Under the pieces are notes generated by a model. That model searched no databases, had not been told where the DNA came from, and saw only the letters and a list, made by a program, of their open reading frames with translations. From Sipunculus nudus (Eukaryota; Annelida; Sipuncula; Golfingiida; Sipunculidae): a stretch of DNA of 64,000 nucleotides. The DNA lies in assembly GCA_026874595.1 (NCBI GenBank), contig CM049309.1, positions 56,606,426 through 56,670,425 of the forward strand, in the 5' to 3' direction. Below, piece by piece: positions 41,101-53,100 of this stretch. Made by a program: the position numbers and the translations under genes. How positions within the stretch are numbered: position 1 is the stretch's first letter; each line of letters opens with the position of its first letter.

Positions 41101-44100
41101 AGTTCATCTGAGCCTTAAAACTTCTATTCCAGTTGAGTTCCAGTTCATTAGATATTATTTTAGCTCAGCTGACTGTAAGTCATCTGAGCTATAGTAATGG
41201 TCCTTTGTTCATTGTCTGGCCAGCCATCTGTTAACAAAGCATGTTTTGAAACAGTAAGACCTACAAATCCAAAATTTGACATAGAGTTGGATGTCCCTAT
41301 ATAAATTCTTCAACCAAAAATTGTAAAATAGAATTTTCCAAAATTCAGCTCAGAGACTGACCCATTGGTCCCTTGTTTTCATCTCTGTTCCAAATTACAC
41401 AACTTTCCCTTCATTATATAGTTCATTTCATTTCAGAAGTAACCCCAGGTCTTGTTTTTGTCATTATTACCATGTGGGAATATTGTGTAAGTTGTTCAGT
41501 GAGAACATAGTGAAATCTTTTATACTTAAATCTCATTTTTATTATATCTTTATTGCTACACAGGAAAGTACGATTCAGAGACACGCAGCAGGATCCAGAG
41601 GCTGAATTCTCTGACTGGGTAAAGCTTTAGGTGTCACGTAAAATCACTTGTGGACCTGGTGTCTGTGTGTGTTGTTGATTGTCGTATACCTGTCTTTTGC
41701 ATGATTAAACACCTGGAGAGAACCTGCCCCTGGCACAGCAGACCCTGAACATTATGTCATCATCTGATAAAAGGATGACTTAACAAGTGGTCCATGATAA
41801 TGTACCGGCAGGTTCATGACTTGTGTTCTTTTAACAAAATTATTAAAATTTTACCTGAAAACAGTTTCTGACAAAAAAAATGATTCTGGCCATCTGCCAT
41901 AAAGAAGTGAATATATGTAACCATTTCTGAACAATATTCCACAAGTTAAATTTTGTTTAGGTATAAAAGATTGTAAGTATCGGTAGCCTTCAGGAGCCTA
42001 ATTATTAACACCTTGGTATCACTGCTGTGACGCTGACGGGTAAGCAGGTTGTCATCAGGTGGCTGTACCTGATTGGTGGTAGCACTGTCACTCTCCCAAC
42101 ACTGTCTGCCCCAGCACTGCACTGTACTGCCTGTTTATAGTTGTCATGTACTCCTCAGGAAAGTCACGTTTGCCAGGGACGAAGGGCGTAAAAGTGTACT
42201 GGATAACCCCAACTGGCTGCAGCCAGCTGTGTCACCTGACAGGCTTGGGAGGGTAATTAAAACTAGCAGTGTTTATGGCTGTTTTCATTGCCTGGACTGC
42301 CATAACACTCTTGGTATATGATACTATGAGATTGCTTGGAAATTAATTTGATAAAAAGAGACAAATACTGTTTTAAGGATTACACTTTACATATATATGG
42401 ATGAGTGCTTCATTTCAATATTATTGATATAAAGATTAAAATATTGTTGATTTCTGAAGACTAGACATGTGAACATATGTCTGGTTATAGTGTCTGTAAA
42501 TTTGATTATACTAGTATTGCATGAGTGATGTAAATATTAAAAGGATAGGATTTAAAAATGTTACCTGATTAAATTTTCCGATGGAGACATTGAACATAAT
42601 TTTGTGTATGTAGAAGTATTTGTCTCTGTAGTTTTCAAAATACTTAAATTCTCCGGAACTTTAAGTATAATAGTATAGTTGAAACCTATTATTTTCCACT
42701 AAGTTTCTCCAAAATAATACTCTCTGTGTAGGACTTCAGACCATCAAGCAAGTTAGCGCATTAATGCCTCTCCATGACCTCCATGACCCTTTTTATAAAT
42801 TTTTATTTCTTGTTAGCAATGAGACAATTAAGAAAATTGGGATTACTTGCCTGTTTAGATCACAGTTCTGGCCCAAATTAAATGAAGTCCAAATACTGTC
42901 TCAAATCAGTCACTGATTACACACCATGTTTTTTATTTTGCCTTCAAATACTTCTGTAGTTGACAATGTGAGGCAAGCTACTGCTTTAAATCAGAAGACC
43001 ACCACAAGTTGCTTGATAAAATTGACAGTGTGGTGCCAAACACTGCTCTTGAATTGGTAGACAACTACTAACTACTTGATAAAGTTGACAGCATGGTGCC
43101 AGCTGCTGCTCTAATTTTGTAGACAGACACTGGTGCCTGATACAGTTGATTTTATGGTACCAGCTGCTGCTCTTAACGAATAGTAGACTTACTGCTTGAT
43201 AGGTTGACATTGAGTATAGTCTAAATGAGTATAGACACACAAAGTTGAAAAAGTTGACAGTGTGGTGCCAGCTACTGCTCCAAATCAGTAGACAGACACT
43301 AGTTGCTTGAAAAAGTTGACAGTGCATGTGTTGCCAACAACAGATCTAAATCATTATAGACAGATACTAGTATGATAAAGTTAACAATTTAGTGCCAGCT
43401 ACTTCTCTTGATGAATAGATGACCAGATGGTGTTTAACATTTGACTAAGAAATTAAATTGTACCAAGCTGCTTCTTGCTGAAATGATGAGGTCAAAGGTG
43501 ACATTTACACTACAAATATACATTTGGCCTGGACCTGTATTTATTAATACCTAAGGTATTAAACTCGGCTGCATTGTGTAGTGGTTTCCTGATGTTTGGA
43601 TGATAATGCTGTTTTCTGTCTTTGTGATACAAAGTACAATTCTGGCCTATATCTTTATTTCTAACCCTTCCCTTACTAACACAGTTTCTAGGTTCAGTGT
43701 TGTGAATTTTAATTAAATCCTAATACACTAACACAGACACTGCAGGTTTATAGACTACATGTATATTACTTTTATGAAAACTCACATGTTCTTATAGGAA
43801 CTTATATTAAGCTAATATGGTCACCCAGTTGAAGTCTAAATTATAAAAGGCTATGGTAAATGTTTAAATCAATTTCACATTTTTAATGCTCACATTTTCT
43901 TTATTAACAACAGTTACTTTTTTAGAAATAGTTCTGTAGTAGTTTAGTCACTGTGTAACATGACTGTCAGATGTGATGTTTGGATCAACAGGAGTGATAC
44001 AACACAGGTTTCTTAATTTCACTTTCCTTAATGACAGAAAATATGGACTCCCTCATTAACATATTTATATTGCCATCTGTCTGTGGTCTTCTTGACTTAT

Positions 44101-47100
44101 ATGCTCTTGTTTTGTCTTGCACAAGTAACAACCAGTAATTCATCGAGTATGATTTTCCTGTGTGTATGTAATTTTGGTGAGAGTTTTATATCAGAGCGTA
44201 AGAATCCTTTACAGGACAAGAGGTATAACTCATTTCTACTCATGAAATTTTGATAGAAAAGATGATCGACAATAAAAGTAATGTGGATTTACTGAAAATA
44301 AAATATCCATTAAAAGAGAGTTTATATAATGCAGTAATAGAGACATTTCTACTCATCTGTTCATTTGACTGCCTTCTGATCCTTGGTCACATCTGACACT
44401 ACATTTGCCTTTATAATCACTGACTACAAGGTTCATAGCAGCTTGTCTTGGCTTGATGATAAACTGAATTCTAATACTGGTATTCAGATGGGAGGCCTAG
44501 TATATCTTGCTTGGAGAAAAATGTTTGAAGGAAAAGGGTTGAAGCATGCTTGAAAAGCTGAATTGGTAAAATGTCTTGACAGTTTTTACTCTTGAATAAA
44601 ATGTTATTAAATATGAGATATGTGTGATAACCATTTCCACCAAAACAGTTGGCTGTTTTTTAGTCAAATATAGAGGATAATTTAAACAACAGTTGTGACA
44701 GTGTATAAAGAAAGCAAATTTAAAAACTAAGAGTTTTTCTTTTCTTGGAAATCTATCAATGATTTGCTTGCCTGTTACAGCTAATTCAGCTTTCCTTTTA
44801 TCATATAAATATTCATTCCATTGTCCATATATACTCTGGTACTCTACAGCTGATCCAATTTAATACATGCAGTATTTGGCAAAACAGCTGCCCCAAAACA
44901 GCTGCATCCTACAGCTGCTTCAGCCAGCTGCTTCTGCTGTGAACCTTGTATCTGGCTTGCTATGAAGGGTAACATGATAAACAGAAGCTTCAGCAATCTC
45001 GCTGGTGATTGGACCATGCTAATCTTTCCTGTTTTTCTGCTAACCAGCTGACTAGGCTAAGACTGCAATATACTACGGATGACAGTTACAGCAGAGAGCG
45101 ATCCTTCTCGGAGGTAAGGCTAGCTGCCTGCCCTGTCAGACAGATTGCCTGATGGACTTGAAAGGCATTGAATGGTATTCTGATGATGGGGATACTTTAG
45201 TGCAATGAATAAATAATGAGCCAGGGCATGTCAGGGATAATATCAACGGTGAAATTGCTGCATGCCTTGTGAGACCTATCAGGATCACACAAATTTATGC
45301 AGAAACTTTAAACATGGCATCTCAAACTCAAATTAACGGTCTGTTGGCACAAATTTTCTTTGGCACACAACATTTAATATAAGAAAATATGTTAAATAAT
45401 TTATTTGCATATGTATATAAAATTTATTTATGTACCATGGTATGTAATTAGAAAAGACACTATTCTCTGCATGGTTGTGCCTCCTTCAAAGTGACACACT
45501 TTTGACACTGAATGGGTTAATATATCACTGTTTGAATGGCCTGAGGATTATGTTTTGTTAACCACATTTCTTCAATGTTTCACTCTGTTAGAAGGCCACT
45601 AAAAGATACCTTCAGTAGTGGATGTAGACTAATGACTAAATATTGAGCTGCATGTAGACTACCACTCCATGTTATTCCATGTTATACTATATGTGGGATA
45701 TTTTCTGTTTTATAACTTTTCTTTACACTTTCAGTGCATGTCTACTACCAGATAACTGATTTAAATTAAAACGTATATTCAAATATTTTTGTTCATTTCC
45801 TATCTATATCTGTTCTCCATAACAGAGGGTTACATTATACTCTTTGTCTAAAGACATTTGGTTAAATATTTTTCATGATATTCCCTATAATTTGATTATA
45901 AAAATGAAGATCTAAGAATCTTGTAACCACTGTTTTATTTCCCTGTTTCATCATAAAATGTATGTTATTAACATCCATCATTGTTTATCTAATATTTACA
46001 TGAGCTTTATTCAGTTCACACAATGAATTGTGTAAGTAAATCAGATATCACTGATATACAAGTTAACCTTTTAGATTTTCAGATGTCCTTTTTATTTTAA
46101 TTTAAATTCTCTCAAGAATGATCTGGTGAACAAATAAACTTGTATAATCTGTAAGGCATAGAGCATTTAGGTTTATAATCATTAATGCTGTTTTAGCCCA
46201 AAAGAGATTATGAGAGGGAACGAGACCCCAGAGGGAGAGATCGCTCTCCAGACCTGGCAAGGAGCAGGGACCAGTCAATGGAGAGACCTTCCCGATCTCG
46301 TAGTCGTCATCAAGAACCAGAAGAGTACTCGGCTACACTAAAAATAGGTCAGTAGTATTGTATAAAATCAGGCTCCAGTGATAAAGGCTGTAATCAAGAA
46401 CCAGAGGAGTAGCCACCTATGCTTAAAATAGATCAGTGGTAATGTATAAAATCAGGCACCAGTGATAAAGGCTGAAATAAAAAACCTGACGTGTACCTGG
46501 CTAGGCTAAAAATAGGTCAATGGTATTGTATAAAATCAGGCACCAGTGATAAAGGCTGTAATCAAGAACCAGAGGAGTACCTGGCTATGCTAAAAATAGG
46601 TCAGTGGTGTTGTATAAATCAGTCTCCAGTGATAAAGGCTGTAATCAAGAACCAGAGGTGTACCCTGCTATGCTAAAAATAGGTCAGTGGTATTGAATAA
46701 ATCAGTCTCCAGTGATAAAGGCTGTATTCAAGAACCAGAGGAGTACCTGGCTATGCTAAAAATAGGTCAGTGGTGTTGTATTAAATCAGGCACCAGTGAT
46801 AAAGGCTGTATTCAAGAACCAGAGGTGTACCCCGCTACGCTAAAAATAAGTCAGTGGTATTGTATAAAATCAGGCACCAGGCTGTAATCTAGAACCTGAG
46901 GTGTATCTGGCTGCGCTAAAAATAAGTCAGTGGTGTTGTATAAAATTAGGCACCAGTGATAAAGGCTGTATTCCAAGTTTAATATCTGCTTAGTCGTAGG
47001 ATTTTGTATAATTTGAACAAGCTACTAAAACATCGTTGTAAAATTGAAATTGAAAAGAACTACTGAAAAGCTTCCACATTTGTATGATCAACACATGCAG

Positions 47101-50100
47101 GTTTCAATTTGTATCGGTTTTACTTAATTTTACATGTAACTTTACCAATCTGAGCAAAAATGTAATGTGTACATAAAGCAAGTTTGACACAACAAGCCGT
47201 TTCTTATGGATTGTTCTTTACAGGAATATTAAAAAATTTATATATCTTAATTTGAGGAAACTGTCGAGGCAGTTAAGGGGGAACATGACACTTTAAACTA
47301 CCAATGGAATTTCTTAGATATTTTGCACATGATATCTACAAGGCATACTTAGTAAAATTATGAAATAAAATTTGGGGGTCAATGTGCTTATTTTTGCAGT
47401 ATATGAGATTGAAAATGGACACTTGTGGTAGGTTTTTATATGATATTATAACTAAGGGGGAAACAAAAGTTACATATTTTAGAAAACTGACCAATGTATT
47501 TTTCATAATATTCTAAATAAACATGCAAAATTTACTATCAGTCTTATTTAAATACAAAAATGTGTATTTCAATGGGTTAGATTTGAAATATTAGGCCAAA
47601 ATATGAAAATTTTGGAGATTATTAGTTTAGAAAATCCCCCAAAGGTGGCGCTGGTGTTTGTGAGACAGAGAGCAAGTCCACACATAAATGGCTTCTGGCG
47701 TCTGATCAGATTTTAAGATGCCCATATAAAAAGAAATATAAATATTTGCACTAAAAACTATGGGTATATACTATTATCTCTTCATACTAATTACACCACC
47801 AGTGTCAATTACAATCATATGTGTTATTAATGCACTTTTTAGTCATCTACTTGCAAGTGTCAAAACTGACAGTTGACAAGATAGCCGTTGGTATATTCCT
47901 GCACTTGAGCCTCTTCTGATGATATTCTGTTTAAAAATTTTCATGAAAAAATTTGGTACTATTTAAAAAATAATTAAATAAAGCTGTTACACTGAGCATT
48001 CCAACAATTATTGTTCATTCTAGTTACTTTTCTTAAATGATGCCCTGAAGCAATGACGTTTTCATGACAACAAAAGTCACAAATGGCAAAATATGTAGCC
48101 TCATGGCATTATAATTAAACCAGATATTTTTCGTTTGCAGTGTCATCAGTAGGGGGCGCCAGTAAAGTTCCCCCTTAATTCATTGTCATATGATTATTCT
48201 CTTTATCCGGCATCAGAGATCACTACCTATCAATCTGTCAATTCCTTAATGTTTTAAGGATCACCAGTTTTTCAGCCTCCAAATTGTGTTTTAATTTCCC
48301 AGGTGATGCAGCACGGTTAAGTGCTGATCAGAGAAAGAAAGAAGAATATCGTCGTGAGCTGGAACAACAGATGGAAGAAAACAAAAGAAATAAAAGGAAG
48401 TGAGTCATAAAATTCCTCAGTTCTTTGGTTTTGTGATATATTGTTTTATTACGTAAACATAATTGTGAGCTGTTTCTGTATTAATGAGAATTTTCTCTGT
48501 TAAAGTTTATACGCCAGAGTAAGCCAACCGCAAATTTTCCCTTTTTGGGCCTATTATCGCCTAAACCCGCCTCGCTCCCGTGTATCTAGGTCACACTTCC
48601 GTTTCCTGCAATCACTTTTTTTTCTTCTGGCGTCCACCATGATGGTTGGTAATCACACTCTGCGCGATTCGTCCACCGTTTTGGTTTGTACAGTCGGGTT
48701 TGCCAAATGAATTGTAAGTAGTGATTCTTTTTCCCTTCCCGCCATGGAGACCCCTCATATTGTGCTACTTGTGGTTAATTAATCCCCACTTGGGATTCTC
48801 ACCCCACTTGTTTCAACAGCTGTTCCCACAATGACATTGCAGGGGCCCTGCAGATCCCTGCTACTATTGTCAGACATGATCGTCTGACAAATGGGCCATG
48901 TTCCATGCATGGTCCCATTCCCCGGTTGTGGGGGTTTATCTGGTCTTTATCCAGACTTTATCTGGTCACATTGTTCCCACACGGGGAGGGGGGGGGATCC
49001 TACCATGCATGGGTGGACGCAACACGTCTGTGTTACCTTCCCCATCCATTCCACCCTGTGAAGTTACTTCCCCATAGTTCTACCGCTAAATATCTTTACT
49101 ATCATTTCCCGTAAGCGGAAGTCCTCCCCTGTTCACTCGGCTTCACATTTGGACCCTAGTCCGCTTATTCAAATTTGAGTACACACTCAAGTTTTTGCTC
49201 TTCACTGATGTCGGCTCTAGACGATTTGTCTAGACCTGCGTCTGTTTGTCCGGTTGCCTCACCACCCCGGTTCTCTCACCTAGACCGCTGCCCTCCCTGC
49301 AGGCTTCCTTCCTTGTCTACAGAGCCGGCTGTTGCTGTCACGTTGAACTCCTCGCGGTTTCATAGAGCTGAGGTAGGTACTTCCGGCCCTCCTGCTTCCA
49401 CTTTATTTCAGCCGCCCTCGCTTACTGTGAATTCAGCCGCTTCAGCTGGCTGTTCTGCGATCCCTGGCCGGCCGTCCACATCTTTGTTTCAGACTCCGGC
49501 TGCTGTGCCACCTGCGGGCCGGTTCCTGTGGCTTCTCAGCTCGATCCTGCTCCTGGCCAACCGCGGCTTCTTTTTTTTCCAGCCTCCGGTCATTCCAGCG
49601 CCACGGGATTCATAGGATCCCACTTCATGGGGTTCTCAGGCATTGCCTTCAGCTTCTGCTGTCAATCCCGCCCTGGCTACAGACCAGTGGTCGGTGATCG
49701 CGCTCCAGCGCCAGGTTTGGCATGCGCGCAAACTTGGCTGCTGGACCTCGTTGCTACCTCCACACAGGAGACGCTACCAGACGGTCCTACATTCCGTCGG
49801 CTACTGCCTTGGACTTCCCGGCGTCGGCGTCCGGTTTCTCATTCATTCCGGCTGGTTTGCCTCCTTCATCTCAATGTCCTCGAATTTCGGGCCGTCCGTC
49901 GGGCGATCTCCTGTTGGTTCTGCCGCTTAATAGGCCGTCACATACTCGTCATGTGCGACTACACCACGGTGGTGGCATGTATAAACAGGCAGGGCTCACT
50001 GATTCCGGAGACCTCCCTCTTGTTCCATCTATGTATAACGCTCTGTGCCTTGATCCGAGCATCTCATCTTCCGGGAGTATCAAACATTCTAACAGACGCA

Positions 50101-53100
50101 CTTTCACGTCGGTGATGCGTCTGCGTCCCCCTCGCGACCGTCTCACTGTCCACCCGCCCTCCGGTTGATCTCACCGGTTTCTCTACGCGTTTCCAGTGCC
50201 CCGACTCATCCGCTGTATCCTCCTCCGTCTGTCCCATGCAGCCCAGACTAATCTCCTCCTCATCCTCCCTTTCACCCTGCGACTCCCTGCTTTCCCTGTG
50301 GCGCTCGATTTTCTCACGTCCACCGCTTCTTCTACTGCTCTGGATCGATCTCCCGTCGTTCCCACGAGCACGAACATTTCAGTTGTGCCCTGGATGCGCA
50401 TGCGTACTCTCATCGGTCCTCTCAAGGATCCGGTCCTTTCACGTCCAGCTGCTCTCCTTGCCTCGGCTCCACGTTGCCGTTCTTCGGACCCCATCTCTGA
50501 CTCCCGGTGACGTCTCTTCACCGGTTGGACAACAGCCCACGGAATCTCCTTTAGTTCTGTCACTTGCGGCGCTTTTGGTATTCTTCAGTTATTTCCTACA
50601 GGATTAACATTTATCCTAACCATCTCTTGGTGGCTATCATGCCGCCCTGCTGTCGGTCCCCCATCTGCGGAGTCACGATCGTGTCCTCCTTCATCCGTTG
50701 GTGACGGATTTATCATGGGGGTACATGCCCGCGCATCTCGTCCTCGCTACGTCCCTTCTTCCTGGCGTCTGGACGTTGTCTTACATCACCTCCGCGGAAC
50801 CCCTTAGGTACCGCTTCGGTCGGTGCATCTTCTACATTTATCTAGGGAAACGGTTTCCTCCTTGCTATTGCATCTGCTGGTCGCCGCTCTGAGCTTCATG
50901 CCCTTGTGGCTGACTCACAATTTACACAACATTGCAGCCGCCGATTCATCGGCCACCTTACCTTTCCCTATGGAATTTATAAGAAGAACAGTCTTTCGAT
51001 GGTCCTCCGTTAACCTGGCACGTTCCAGCCCTCCCTCACGGACAGTACCGTTACGGGGCCATCATTTGCCCTGTTCGTGCTTTACATTACTCTCTTAAAG
51101 CTACTCATTCTAAAAGGGGGGGGGGGGGGGTGCAAGAAGTTGTTTATTTCAACGAAAGTCAACATTTCACACAAGAAATTAGCCCTATCACCATTAGTGC
51201 ATGGCTTAAAGCTACCCTTATCTCAGCATATGAATCAGCTTCTCCATCAAACTTAGACCAGCTTCACGTCAAAGCTCACGACATCAGGGCCCTTTCTACA
51301 TCTTTGGGCCATTTATCGGGGATATCCCCAAACCAACTGGTCAAGAAGGCTATTGGAAGTTGCCTTCTACATTCACCCGCTTATATCTCAAGGATGTCAA
51401 TTTAAAAGCTTCGGGCCTTTATTCCTTGGGCCCTGTGATTATGGCGGATGAGGTCCTACAATTCTCCAGTCTGTCCTCGCCTCTTGCATCTGTTCCGGCA
51501 ACGACCTCTTCGGCTACTCCATCACTGCTGTGATGTTCTCCTCATTCCGTCGTTCCAGGTAGGTATCCCCTCCCCAAGGTTTATCTGTTATATTCTCATT
51601 AATACAGAAACAGCTCACAATTATGTTTACGTAATAAAACCCCCCATTCCCTCCCTGTGAATGGTGGTTTTGTTAGTAAACTGTTGTGAGCTTTTCTGTA
51701 TTACAAACAACCCTCCCTCCCAGTCCACTTGATTCCGCCATCGAAAAAAGTGATTACAGGAAACGGAAGTGTGACCTAGATACATGGGAACGAGGCGGGT
51801 TTGGGTGATAATAGGCCCAATAAGGGAAAATTTTCGGTTGGCTTACTCTGGCGTATAAACTTTAACAGAGAAAATTCTCATTAATACAGAAAAGCTCACA
51901 ACAGTTTACTAACAAAACCACCATTCACAGGGAGGGAATGGAGGGGATTTATAAGTTTATCATCTTCTTGTGTATTGCCATATGGTACCATGTAGTAGGC
52001 AGAATGAGAACATGATATGATATGTGTACTGTTTTAAATCAGCTAATTTCAAATTGAATTGTCAACCTCATCTGCAGCTGGCCAGATTATAAACTTATTC
52101 ACAAGATTGTAGTGTTGCCATATCCCATAATAATCCATATGTTCATGATGTCAAACTAGGGAGAGAGAAGCTGACAGACAAGATACTCAGAATGCCATGG
52201 ACGTCGCACGACGACCTGAGAGGAGGCAGGCATCACCCCCAAGACAGGAGCGACCCCCTGAGCCCCGGCGAGCTCCACCTGCTACTGGTTATAAAGAAGA
52301 CAACTTTAGGTATGTATGAGATATATAATCATTTGTGCCAATGTTTATCTATATTCCATGGCATCAGTAATTTTTCAGAGGGTCCTTGATGGTGATGTTT
52401 AATGAAATTTAAGGTTAATAGTATTTTTCAGACTGAAAACAGCAGTAGCCCCAAAAACCGAAATGATATTTTTCGGTTAGACATATAACATTCATTTGTC
52501 TATGGTTAAAGAAAGTGACTCCAAAAAAATTGTGAAATTTCAATAGTTAGCTTAGCTGGCTCTTAGTAGTAGACCACAAATTTGAAATGATATCATACAG
52601 TTACACATAAAACAGTCATCTGTCAATGATTGGAAGACAGTCCGTCCAAACAAATTATGATGATTCAATTGTTAGCTCAGCTGACTGTAAGTCATCTGAG
52701 CTACAGTGATCTCACTTTGTCTGTCATCCATCAGGTTGGCCATTATCAGGGCACAAATCATAATGGTTGGACTGAGAAACTTCTGACTTAAAATTCAGGG
52801 ACGATCTTTAAATATTTCCTTGGAAACCTGAAATTAGGTCACTATGACCTATATTCCCCAAGATTTATGGCTTGTTTGTGCACCCGAGAATAATTAAAAA
52901 GCTCCAATATTTCAGTAAATAAAACCTTGATTGCCATGTTTCTTGCTTTGCTTATTTATCATGGACAATATCATCAGCTGCTAAATACTGGTGGCACCAC
53001 TTGTTTTTTTTTTCTAATTTTTACACATTATATCTCTATTTTTGAGACTGCCAAATTACATCTATGGTATCAGTGATAGCGAACTATATTGATTGGTATT

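Larger units (their letters stand above)
48443..51953 (+). mobile_element. DIRS-type tyrosine recombinase retrotransposon, degenerate
   Basis: About 3.5 kb inserted 44 bp after exon 19. It has roughly 180-bp inverted terminal repeats and an internal complementary region at 51593-51703, the arrangement diagnostic of DIRS elements. The interior encodes a Ser/Pro-rich gag-like stretch, an RNase H domain and a tyrosine recombinase, with base composition clearly more GC-rich than the host. No reverse transcriptase core is present between gag-like and RNase H sequence, and several frameshifts and stops break the recombinase. It is therefore a dead, internally deleted copy. Confidence 0.85.

Noticed and set aside
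46491-46887. ORFs with QEPEEYLAMLKIG repeats as extra coding exons
   Set aside because: They are copies of the exon 18 end inside an intronic tandem repeat. Intron-derived bases between copies bring in stops, and no acceptor precedes the copies.
50183-50563. Minus-strand 126-codon Arg/Glu-rich ORF
   Set aside because: It is antisense to the GC-rich decayed interior of the DIRS element; no domain or splice context.
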